From Rheum nobile (lineage: Eukaryota; Streptophyta; Magnoliopsida; Caryophyllales; Polygonaceae), in the NCBI GenBank assembly GCA_027886185.1, contig WOAB01000093.1, positions 5,332,001 through 5,396,000 of the forward strand: a DNA stretch of 64,000 nt. Direction: 5' to 3'. The translations under genes and the position numbers were made by a program. Of this stretch, positions 11,599-21,732 are shown piece after piece. Positions within the stretch are counted from its first letter, which is position 1; every line of letters starts with the position of its first letter. The notes under the pieces were generated by a model. That model was not told where the DNA came from and did not search any database. It saw only the letters and a list, made by a program, of their open reading frames with translations.

Positions 11599-12573
11599 CT
11601 ATGAGCATTGTTCTAGCCATGTCCTCCAATGTTCTGTTCTTTCTCTCGACCACTCCATTTTGTTGTGGTGTCCTAGGAGCCGAGAAGTTATGAGAGATAC
11701 CATGTTCCCTGCAGTAATCAAGGAACATAGCATTCTCAAACTCCGTTCCATGGTTGGATCGAATGGCGCTTAGCTTGTGTCCCAGATTAGTTTACACACC
11801 CTTGATGAAAGACTCAAATGTCTCGAAAACCTGTTCCTTGGAAGAGAGAAAAATTGTCCATGTAAATCTAGAGTAATCATCAACAATAACAAACACATAC
11901 TTATTCCCTGCATGACTTCTTATCCTCATGGGACCACAGATATCCATATGGATCAGTTCCAGAGGGCGAGAAGTGGTAACATCAGATTTTCTCTTGAAAG
12001 GGTAACGTGTTTGCTTCCCTCTTACACATGCTTCACAAACTCCAGGGATCTCAGGTTTGACATTTGGAAGCCCTCGAACAAGTTCCTTCTTGTGGAGTTT
12101 GTGGATGAGTTGTAGATTTGCATGTCCAAGCCTTCTGTGCCACAGTTCCGTCTCTTCAGCTAGAGACGCAAAGCACAGTTCCCTTGAAGGCTTGAATGTT
12201 GTGTCAACAGTGTACACATCGTTGAATCGGACACCCTTCAATACGATCTCCTTGGTTTTTCTATTCCTTACGTAGCAATCTTTGGTTGTGAACACAGTCT
12301 CGTTGTCTCCTTGATCACAAAGTTGAGCTACACTTAACAAATTAAAACCAAGTTAATGAACCAGACTAACCTCTTTTATTTTGATGTTTGAGTTCAGAGT
12401 AGCTTCTCCTGTTCCCACTATCTCTATGCATCATTTATCTCCAAGGGAAACGGTTCCCTTAGAGTGTTGTTGAAGTGAGGTAATGTGATCTCTATTTCCT
12501 GTCATATGGCATGAGCATGCACTATCAATGAACCACCTGTTATTCTCCCTCACTTCATCATGCATTAAGAGAG

Positions 12574-14488
12574 TTAGTGTTTAGCGACCCAAGCAAGCTT
12601 AGCTTTACCTGGTCGTTTAGAAACAAAATAATATTCTCTAGGCTTAGTATTGCACATGTCAAAAGAAGCATCATGATCATTCAAATCAACATTGTTACTT
12701 TGACTGTTCATGCGTTGAGTGTGCTCTTCAGTGAACTTTTGTTTCTTAGCACAGTTTCTCACAACATGACCATTGTTCCTACAGTGCCAGCAAATCTTAT
12801 AATAATCCCCCAAGGTGTATTTACGGTTTGGGACGGGCATGCTACGTTACTTGGCTCTAACTGGATCAGGTGTACTAGGCAACTTTCCATGGGATTGGAT
12901 GAGATACATCTTATGGGCAAGTTGACCTTTGTACCAAGATTGATTTTCACTCAGCCCACTCTCCAGAGTCTTCACACGCTCTTCTAGGTAAGAGTTCATA
13001 TCCTTAGTACTTTGAATTTCCCTATCTTTTAACTCTCTAAGCTCAGGTATGGTTAACTCATGTTCCTTACTCTCTTGTTTTTCACCTGTGTACCCAACAC
13101 CATACTTGGACTCAACAAAGGTAATCTCTTCTTCCTTAAGCTTTTTCTCAACTAAAATGGAATGAATTTTATCAATCTGAGCTTTCATCTGAGACAGTTC
13201 CCTAACAGTGCTAAAAGAACTAGGTTTACTGTGAGTAACATCACTTGTAATGCAAGGAACAACCGAGGAACTAGCAATTCTAGATAAAGATTCATTCAAT
13301 TCAATGCATTTATCCTCAGCATTACTCCCTTTTTGCGTTTTGAGGTTCTCATTATACATGCTTTTGATAAGAGAAATCAAGGACTTTTTATCAAAATTGA
13401 CAAGAGATTCAAACAAAGTTTAAGGATCTACCTCTTGTTCTTCACTTGATAACTTCAGAGTCATTGCACACATTCTGTTGTTCCCTCATGCCTCTGGCTC
13501 GTCATCATCAGAGTTAGCACACTTATCACCCCAGACAGCAATGAAAGCTTTCTTCTTGTCATTCTGAGTGTTGTCACTGTTGGTGTTGTCTGAGTTGTTC
13601 CCTTTGGGGCACTTATTAGCATAGTGACCCTTGTCCTTGCAGTTATAGCATGTAACATCTTTGAGATCTCATTTCTCACCATTGTTCCCATCATTCCTGA
13701 ATGATCTACCTTTGCGATAGAGAGATCGCATGGCCTTGGTGAGAAGGGCAGTTTCTGGATCTATACCATCCAAGTTTTCATCTTTGTTGTCTTCTATCAT
13801 CTTGACAGCTTTTTCAACCATCTAGGCGATGCCTTTAGGTTTAACATACTTGTCTGCTTCATCATATTTTTTTATTTTCCCAAATACTTCATGAAGGGTG
13901 AGTTCAAGAGTTTTGGGATTCTCCTTGAGAATGGCTTTGGTCATCTTGTGCCGTGAAGGAATTCCATCAATGATGATGAGAAGTTTCTCCTTGGAAAGAA
14001 TTTCTTTATCATCGACATCATGAGACACAAGTCTAGCAATAATTTCCTCAAATCTAGATTGGTAGGAGGAAACAGACTCACCATCAACCATAGAGAAGTT
14101 ATAGAAATCTTTCTTAGCTTGAAAGCGATCCATCTCTCTAAGATCGGAACTTCCCATGTACATCTGTTCCAAGGCAGCCCACATGTCTTTGGCGGTTGCA
14201 CAAGATTGTAGCTTTGAAGCATCTTCAGCACTAAGGGCGTTGTTGATGAACATGTGAGCCTTAGAGTTTTTCTCCATGATTCTGAAATCATCCTGACTCT
14301 AAGGTGTTGTTTCTTCTGATCACTGCTTCAGCAACTTTCTCATCACCAACCTCAATAACTCTCCAACATTGGTAGTCGTTACTCTTCATTCAGTCAGTGA
14401 AGAGATCCTTCCAGTGTTGAAACTTTCCACCAATGAGCAGGAACGGTGGTTTGTTGTTCCCAATACCGACTTCATGAGTTGAAGACAT
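12574..14488 (-). pseudogene. gag of D (Sirevirus), degraded
   Basis: The start MSSTHEVGIGNNKPPF is at 14488, downstream of the primer site, as in E. A UBN2-type gag core (FQHWKDLFTD; ASKLQSCATAKDMWAALEQMYMGSSDLREMDRFQAKKDFYNFSMVD) is at about 13822-14480. Remnants of a CCHC knuckle (CYNCKDKGHYANKC) lie near 13600-13660 and a second knuckle (CWHCRNNGHVVRNC) near 12760-12800. It ends VAKH-stop at 12574, the same stop as in E. A TGG-to-TGA stop after LFTD and several frameshifts break it. Confidence 0.85.
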
Positions 14489-14530
14489 TTTTACATATGA
14501 ATCTAAAAAGAACACACAATCTAGAATGAA

Positions 14531-14545
14531 CCGGTTCTGATACCA
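14531..14545 (-). other. Primer-binding site of D
   Basis: Minus-strand TGGTATCAGAACCGG lies two bases inside the LTR and matches the usual initiator-methionine tRNA primer site (TGGTATCAGAGC) with a substitution. It shows that the LTR at 14548-15486 acts as the 5' LTR of D. Confidence 0.8.
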
Positions 14546-14547
14546 AT

Positions 14548-15486
14548 AGTTGAATCGTAGTGTGTTAGACAGTAGTGTGTTAGACAATGAAACTGTTCCC
14601 TGGGCAGCGGAAATAACAGAGATTCAGTAGTAACAGTAAGACAATTCCTTAGAGAGGAAACTCTATCAACCAACTAGTTGAAAAGAGAAAACCTCTATCT
14701 CTAGGTTTTACCCTAGGAGGATTTCAAACACGTGTACTTGTATTATTAATCAAGTTGTACAATCTCACAAGTCTTATCTCCACCTAATCACACACAGTTC
14801 CTAGGTTTCTAGACTTTGAGTGCAATCAACTAGTAACAACACAAGAACACAACAAAATACTCTAAACAAGTACTCACAATACTAGTTCGTACCTTGCCTT
14901 GAACCTTTGATCTCAATCGCAATAGCTCTTCAGTATGCTTCCTTAGTGATGACCGATATACCTTATCCTAAGATATCCTCAACTATTTATAGTGGCAGCC
15001 AAGATCTTGTTACCAAACTCCTAAAACATCTATCGATTTCTATACATGGTAACAGTCTGATATTTCTTTTCCTTCTAAACAACTTGGCTCATAAACACAT
15101 GGTTTCCATAAGTAAACTTTCCTAAGACACGCTATCTAGCTCTTCTCTCTCTGAGTAGATCTTCAAAACATGGTTTCCATAAGTAGCGGTCTCCACTGGT
15201 AACAGCTGGCAACGTCTGAGTTCTTCATTGTTCCTTATCCATTGTTTCCAAGTATAAAAGTTTCCTTGTATGAGTAATTCGCGTGCTTCATTCTTCAATT
15301 TTGCTTTCGCGTAACTGTTCCATGTTTTCACCACGTTCCTTAGCATCCTCTGCTTTCTCTTCTTTCTCATGCTTTCCATTGTTCCCTAAATCGTTCACAC
15401 CCTGAAACTCATAGAAACAATGTAAACCATAAAACCCAATGGTGTTTATCATCATCAAAACCAGAGGGAATGTCATGGTTCCAACA
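14548..15486 (-). repeat. Shared Sirevirus LTR: 3' LTR of E and 5' LTR of D
   Basis: This 939-bp LTR matches 23704-24634. On its left is the primer-binding site of D; on its right is the polypurine tract of E (15487-15500). One LTR therefore ends one element and starts the next. The left terminal base has changed (AGTTGAATCG versus TGTTGAATCG). A TATAAATA box on the minus strand is at 14984-14991. Confidence 0.9.
14984..14991 (-). promoter_or_regulatory. TATA box in shared Sirevirus LTR
   Basis: Minus-strand CCACTATAAATA sits at the same place as in the E 5' LTR (24132-24139) and is the likely core promoter of D. Confidence 0.65.
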
Positions 15487-15500
15487 ACTTCCCCCTTTTT
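15487..15500 (-). other. Polypurine tract of E
   Basis: Minus-strand AAAAAGGGGGAAGT abuts the LTR start TGTTGGAAC, as expected for plus-strand priming. The neighbouring TTTGTCATCACC sequence resembles the conserved 3' non-coding region of Sireviruses. Confidence 0.8.
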
Positions 15501-15981
15501 GGTGATGACAAACCCATTCAAAAATTGTTCAATCATAACATAGGGTAAACAGCAGAAAAATATAAGTCATAATGTTTCTAAGATCAAGTGTTAAGCAAAA
15601 TTTTATATCAAATGAATAAAAGCAAGTCATACCTTCAAGTTGCATCATCTTTCCCCCTCAGCACTAGCATCGTTCAAAAAATCATAAAGATTTAGGAACA
15701 ATAAAGTTGTCACCTCACTTTACTGAGTTCATCACAATTTTCCACACTTCCTCATTTTGGCATCATCAAAAGATCAAAAGATAAACAAGGGAACAATAGG
15801 ACTATTGTGGCAAATTAGAAGCAAAATAAAGTTCATATATCGAGCAGGGAATGATTACAAAAGATCATAGAAAACATAGCAAACAACTAAACAAAATCAA
15901 AAGAGCAAGCACAATCACAAAATAACATAGAAATCCAAGAGAAATAAGGAAAGACGGACTAGGATTGGGAAAGGTGTCCAC
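15501..15981 (-). other. 3' untranslated region of E
   Basis: This stretch lies between the env-like stop and the polypurine tract. It is non-coding on both strands apart from spurious short frames, with AT-rich, A-biased composition. I see no further features. Confidence 0.6.
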
Positions 15982-17478
15982 TCAAGACTCATAATCCTCC
16001 TTCTGGTCTTTGTCCTTGTTGAGAAAATACTCAAGAAGCAGCGAAAGGATGTTCTTGATCTCACGCAGTTCAATCAACATTTGGCTTTGCACAGAGCCAC
16101 CTTTTGATGTTCCCTCTCCAACTTCTCGCTTCACAATCTCTGACATAGGCAGAGTTCCCTTGTCATCTCCCTGATATCTCATCTTGTTCACATTCACCAT
16201 ATCCAACTCGGTGACCATGGGAACTTCCCCTTCTGCTATGTAAGCCCCCTCTGCTTGTAGAATAAGCTTGATGGTGTTTGGGTAGGCTAGGGAGTGAGTC
16301 TTGGCACTGCATTTTGCCATGTGTTGTAGAATGACCCTAGGAAGGTCAATCTTCTCCATGTGCCAAAACTTGTCCAACAGTAGCAGATCGGTGGCAGTGA
16401 TCGCGTTCCTCTTCTCTTGCCTAGGAATGACAGCTTTCATAATGATATGATGCGCTATTCGCTGAGGCAGAGTGAGGGCAGACACGTGAGTGGCTCCAGA
16501 TGTGGACTTGAAGAGCCGCTGAGCACTAGCCTCCTTGGCCTTCTTCTGAGCATCGGTGATCTTCTCACCAAGAACCTCACAAAACCCTTCAGCTGAGACA
16601 CCCAGAAGTCGAGCAACCTTCGACACAATGAATGACATATCTTCATCATTGACAGACGCAGTTCCCACCATAGTAGAAGCAGTGTTGAGTTGGAAAGAAT
16701 GGTAGAACTCACGGACTTGGTCAGGATTGACCATGACGCGGTTAGAAAAGAGGTGTTCCCAACCTTGAAATTTGAGACGCTCCAAGACATCGTCGAAGTC
16801 GTTGTCGACTAGGAACCCTTCAGGGATAAGGAGGTGAGGAAGGATCTTTTTCCCTTCGACAGGCGGTTCCTCCACCTTTGCCTTCTTCCTGGACTCAACT
16901 TTCTTCACCTCGGTTTTCTTGGCCTCGATCTTCTTCGCTGATCGCAAACGTTCCTTCAAAGGGCCTGGAGTGGACTCATCGGCGGCGGACTTTGTCGAAG
17001 TTGAGAAGCCAGTGGACACTCGATGTTCCCCTGTGATCTCAACATCAGGGTACTCATCATCCTCAGAGCCTATAGTGTGCTTTTGCTTGCGGCTGGGCTC
17101 AACAATTTCGAGAGGATGAAGACCTAGATCAGCTTCCACGTCAGCCATGGCCTCTTCCTCTTCAGCTTCTTTCGATTTGGGAGGAGAGTTGACTTCTTCT
17201 TGCTCAGTGACAGCCACCATCTCTTTGGAAGCATCTGTTTCTTGGACATGTTCCTCATATGGTTGTTCCCCCTGAGGTTGTTCCTCCTGAAGTTCAGCGA
17301 TTGAGGATGTGGCTTCTTTGGCTATTTCCACCACTACAGCACTGGAGGTGGTGTCCTTGGAGGTCGGAGTCTTAGCAGCCTGGTGTGCCTCAATGGATTG
17401 CTTGAGGGCAACCAGTTGCTCCTCAGTGAAGGCAGAGACGTCAATGGCGGGGGTAGAAGAAGATGTTAGGGTAGACAT
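15982..17478 (-). CDS. Sirevirus envelope-like ORF (498 aa), intact
   Basis: The frame is continuous from the ATG at 17478 to the stop at 15982. Residues 1-200 are acidic and low-complexity (runs of E, S, T). Residues about 160-210 are rich in K/E pairs and likely coiled. Residues about 210-265 carry LPHLLIPEGFLVDNDFDD and LERLKFQGWEHLF followed by VREFYHSF, the hallmark of the putative plant transposon protein domain found in Sirevirus env-like ORFs and Athila relatives. A helical tail (MLIELREIKNILSLLLEYF) ends it. I see no convincing signal peptide or long membrane span. Its position after pol fits SIRE1-type elements. It is the only undamaged frame in E; its function is unproven for this family. 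Confidence 0.85.
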   Translation of the reverse strand: MSTLTSSSTPAIDVSAFTEEQLVALKQSIEAHQAAKTPTSKDTTSSAVVVEIAKEATSSIAELQEEQPQGEQPYEEHVQETDASKEMVAVTEQEEVNSPPKSKEAEEEEAMADVEADLGLHPLEIVEPSRKQKHTIGSEDDEYPDVEITGEHRVSTGFSTSTKSAADESTPGPLKERLRSAKKIEAKKTEVKKVESRKKAKVEEPPVEGKKILPHLLIPEGFLVDNDFDDVLERLKFQGWEHLFSNRVMVNPDQVREFYHSFQLNTASTMVGTASVNDEDMSFIVSKVARLLGVSAEGFCEVLGEKITDAQKKAKEASAQRLFKSTSGATHVSALTLPQRIAHHIIMKAVIPRQEKRNAITATDLLLLDKFWHMEKIDLPRVILQHMAKCSAKTHSLAYPNTIKLILQAEGAYIAEGEVPMVTELDMVNVNKMRYQGDDKGTLPMSEIVKREVGEGTSKGGSVQSQMLIELREIKNILSLLLEYFLNKDKDQKEDYES

Positions 17479-18382
17479 GATGGTTTGGTTGTGTTTGAGA
17501 AAGGAAGGATTGAAGATAAGAGTTGAAAGCGGCAGAAAGCAAAGAGATAGAATTTGCAGAGATTAAGAGAGTAGAGGATGTGAGAAAGTAGGGGAAATCG
17601 GATTAAGGTGAGGGTGAAGATTTATAGAAGGCAAGAGATTTGGAAAGAAAATAATTAAGGAAAATTAGGATTGGCTTACCAAAGATCTCGCCATTGACAT
17701 CATCCAAATCGGAAATCGGATCTTTTCTCTCTCTATAGGTAACGGCACTTTTCTTCTCGTTTCTCGCAAACACACTGTTCCTCGCTGCAGAGCTATCAAA
17801 TCACCATTAAATTCAAGCGTCGCAGAGGGCAACGTTCACCTGTAACTCTCAATGTTCAGCAAGTTGTTCCCATTCACCGTTCCTTTAGCAGTTCCCCCTT
17901 AGGCAAAGCTCCATCAAGATGACTCTGAGTTGCTTGAGTGGATAGAAAGGCTAGTTTGGATATTTTAAGGGGTTCACACAAAATTGCAAAGATATATCCA
18001 AACAAAAATAGAGGTAGGAAACAATGACGATCCAGATAATGATTCCCAGTAAATTTTGGTAAACAAAGAAATGTGCATAGAGAACGTTTACCTGGATCCA
18101 AGCTTGGGATGGCAGTGCAACCAATAATCATTTTGGTTTGTAATGAGGGTTCAAATAATCAAATTGGTTGCTTTGGGCATGAACGAAGATGTTATCAAGT
18201 AACCCTGAAGCACAGATGACCAAGTAAAGAAGTAGCATGGAACTATGATATCATGTAACACATAGCACACAGCAAGACATGATGAACTAAATTTTAAAAC
18301 TAATAAGCGACATAGAAGATGTTCCTTGAATACAATTGATCAATTTAGCCAATCATGGAGGGAATAGTGGATAGTGAGTTCC
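17479..18382 (-). other. Spacer between pol and env-like ORF of E
   Basis: About 900 bases without a supportable gene. Expression of the env-like ORF would need a subgenomic or spliced RNA or its own promoter, because it is not joined to pol. I saw no clear TATA box serving it. Confidence 0.5.
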
Positions 18383-21300
18383 TCAGTTTAGAGAGATCAT
18401 CCCAAGGAGTATTCTCAAATACTCAAAGGGTTTTCTATCTAGTGCTTTGGTGAAGATATCTGCAACTTGATCCTCTGTCCTGCAATGATCCATTCTGATG
18501 AAATTTTTCTCAACATTATCACGAAGAAAATGGTGACGAATATCAATATGCTTAGTAAAAGAGTGTTGAACGGGATTTTTGGAAATGTTGATAGCACTAG
18601 TATTATCACACATAATGGGAACGATGCCAAGAGACATACCAAAATCCTCCAATTGTTGTTTGAGCCACAATACCAGGGCATAACAAGAGGCAGCAGCTAC
18701 GTACTCAGCTTTGGCGGTTGAAAGAACACATAATTTTGTTTCTTTGATGCCCAAGAGACAAGACATGGGCCAAGGAACTGTGCCGTCCCTGATGTGCTTT
18801 TGCGATCCACTAGGTGACCATCAAAATCAGCATCAGTGAAACCCACAAGTTCAAACCCATTGTTCCTTGGATACCAAAGACAAAGATTGTCGTTCCTTTT
18901 CAAGTACCGCAAGATCCGTTTGACCTCAGTTAGGTGTGACTCCTTAGGATTTGCTTGAAATGTAGCACAAAGACAGACACTAAACATAATATCTGACCTA
19001 CTTGCCGTTAGATAGAGTAATGAACCAATCATGCCTCTATACATTGTAACATCTACATCTTTGCCATTCAAATCTGTATCAAGACGAGTGTTAGGAGAAA
19101 TAGGAGTATCAATAGGTTTAGCTTTATCCATACCATACTTTTTCAACCGTTCCTTGATGTATTTTTGTTGATATACTCTTGTTCCCTCAGAAGTTTGAGA
19201 GACTTGTAATCCGAGGAAAAAGGAAAGTTCCCCAATCATACTCATCTCAAATTCACTGCTCATGAGATTTTTGAACTTTTCTACAAGGGCAGGGTTAGTG
19301 GAACCAAAAATAATATCATCAACATAGACTTGAATTACAAGAATCTCACCTTTGTGTTCCAAGAGGAACATCGTCTTGTCGATCGCACCACGTCTATATC
19401 CATTGGAGAGAAGGAACTGTGTCAGCCGATCATACCAACCTCTGGGAGCTTTCTTGAGCCCATACAATGCATTGTCTAGTGCATACACATGGCCAGGATG
19501 TTCCATAACTTCAAAGTCTGGGGGTTGTTTCACATAAACTTCCTCTTGAAGATAGCCATTGAGGAAGGTTGTTTTGACATCCATTTGATACAATGTGAAT
19601 CCTTTGACAGCAGCATATGCGATGAGAAGTCGAATGGCTACGATGCGAGCTACTGAAGCATACGTCTCATCATAGTCGATCCCTTCTTGTTGGTTGTAGC
19701 CTTGAGAAACCAATCTCGCATTGTTCCTTGTCACAGTTCCAGAGTCGTCGAGCTTGTTCCTAAATACCCAGCGAGTGCCAATAGCATGCTTGTTCTTGGT
19801 AAGGGGAACAAGTCTCCACACTCTATTCCTCTCAAATTGGTGTAGCTCTTCTTACATGGCAACTATCCAATCTGGCTCTTTCAATGCCTCTTTGATGGTT
19901 TTTGGCTCTACAAATGAGATAAAGGCATAGAAAGCACAAAAGTCGTATAGTTGAGAACGTGAACCTCTTTGTTCGTATGGTGTGAGAAGAGCATCAACTG
20001 GATGATTCTTTTTAGTCTAGACATTTTTGGATTCAGGAGGCGGAGGGATAGGAGGAAGGGCAGCATTAGTTGTTGCAGTTGAGGATGAGGAAGGAGGAAC
20101 GTCAGCAGCAATCGTGGTAGCTACATCAGGGACAGTTCCTTCAACAGCATCCATGGGTTCTTCCTCAGTAAATGTTACCACATCAACACTCTCTTGGCTA
20201 TCTCGCACGAGTTGTGCATCTGAAGTGTCACCACTAGAAGTTTCGTTGGGAACAGTAGTGGCATTAGCATCAATGATTGGAGTGAATGTTGTGGGAACGT
20301 CAGGCGATGGCGTAGTAGTGGTATTAGCATCGCCACTGTTTGTGGTGATCATCACCTTCGTCATCTGAGTCTTCTCGTTGCATTCGTGGAAAATGATCAT
20401 CAGGGAACGGTGTATTGGAATCATCACTCACAACTTTTGAGTGTTCATCAAAGACAACATGAATGCTCTCTTCAATCTTTCGGGTTCTCTTATTGTAGAC
20501 TCTATAAGCTTTGCTTGAGTTAGCATATCCCAGAAAGATTCCTTCATCACTCCTTGGATCAAATTTCCCCAAGTTGTCTTTTCCATTGTTGTGAATGAAA
20601 CACCTGCAACCAAAGGCACGCAAGTGGGAAACATTGGGCTTGCATTCCCTGATTAGTTCATAGGCAGTTTTATTTAGCAATGGTCTAAGCATGGCACGAT
20701 TAAGGATATAGCATGAAGTATTGATAGCCTCAGGCCAGAATATTCGAGGAAGGTTGCTTGCTATGAGCATTGTTCTAGCCATGTCCTCCAATGTTCTGTT
20801 CTTTCTCTCGACCACTCCATTTTGCTGTGGTGTCCTAGGAGCCGAGAAGTTATGAGAGATACCATGTTCCCTATAGTAATCAAGGAACATAGCATTCTCA
20901 AACTCTGTTCCATGTCGGATCGAATGGCGCTTAGCTTGTGTCCCAGATTAGTTTCCACACCCTTGATGAAAGACTCACATGTCTCGAATACCTGTTCCTT
21001 GGAAGAGAGAAAAATTGTCCATGTAAATCTAGAGTAATCATCAACAATAACAAACACATACTTGTTCCCTGCATGACTTCTTATCCTTATGGGACTACAG
21101 AGATCCATATGGATCAGTTCCAGAGGGCGAGAAGTGGTAATATCATATTTGCTCTTGAAAGAGGAACGTGTTTGCTTCCCTCTTACACAGGCTTCACAAA
21201 CTCCAGGGATCTCAGGTTTGACATTTGGAAGCCCTCAAACAAGTTCCTTCTTGTGGAGTTTGTGGATGAGTTGTAGATTTGCATGTCCAAGCCTTCTGTG

Positions 21301-21732
21301 CCACAGTTCCGTATCTTCAGCTAGAGACGCAAAGCACAGTTCCCTTGAAGGCTTGAATGTTTTGTCAACAGTGTATACATCGTTGAATCGGACATCCTTC
21401 AATACGATCTCCTTGGTTTTTCTATTCCTTACGTAGCAATCTTTGGTTGTGAACACAGTCTCGTTGTCTCCTTGATCACAAAGTTGAGCTACACTTAACA
21501 AATTAAAATCAAGTTGATGACCCAGACTAACCTCGTTTATTTTGATGTTTGAGTTCAAAGTAGCTTCTCCTGTTCCCACTATCTCCCTGCATCGTTTATC
21601 TCCAAGGGAAACGGTTCCCTTAGTGTTGTTGAAGTGAGGTAAGGTGATCTCTATTTCCTGTCATATGGCATGAGCATGCAATATCAATGAACCACCTCTT
21701 GTTCCCCCTCACTTCATCCTGCATTAAGAGAG
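18383..21732 (-). pseudogene. pol of E: protease, integrase, RT, RNase H
   Basis: In order on the minus strand: protease motif WFIDIACSCHMTG (about 21660-21690; Ile in place of Ser after the catalytic Asp), integrase zinc region (LWHRRLGHANLQLIHKL), core (LIHMDLCSPIRI, FVIVDDYSRFTW, PRTPQQNGVVERKNRT) and a Thr/Pro-rich linker. RT follows (GTRWVFRNKLDDSG, YQMDVKTTFLNGYL, and the catalytic QVYVDDIIFGS) at 18697-19890, then RNase H (GFTDADFDGH; STAKAEYVAAASC; KHIDIRHHFLRD) at 18383-18770. Breaks include a CGA-to-TGA stop after HKKELV, a CAA-to-TAA stop before RT, and frameshifts within the integrase core and at the RT/RNase H border. Confidence 0.92.

Larger units (their letters stand above)
9571..12573 (-). 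pseudogene. pol of D: protease, integrase and linker (interrupted by solo LTR F)
   Basis: Read on the minus strand, a protease motif WFIDSACSCHMTG lies near 12500-12540. Next come the pre-integrase and zinc-binding region (ELWHRRLGHANLQLIHKL, CEACVRGKQ) and the start of the catalytic core (LIHMDICGPMRI, VFVIVDDYSRFTW) at 11792-12340. F then splits the core. The rest (FGCRCFIHNNGKDNLGKFDPRSDEGIFLGY and the acidic QREDSDDEGDD linker) is at 9571-10085. Frames are broken in several places. The protease motif reads DSA where copia proteases normally have DSG or DTG. Confidence 0.85.
9571..15486 (-). mobile_element. Element D: Sirevirus (Ty1/copia) copy, 5' part, sharing an LTR with E
   Basis: Minus-strand copia sequence parallels element E (20330-24634). 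Reading leftward it has LTR 14548-15486, primer-binding site, gag, protease, integrase and the integrase-RT linker; it then breaks off at 9570 where element A is inserted. Solo LTR F interrupts it at 10091-11598. The RT, RNase H and 3' LTR must lie left of the window beyond A. Gag and pol carry many stops and frameshifts, so this copy is dead. Confidence 0.85.
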
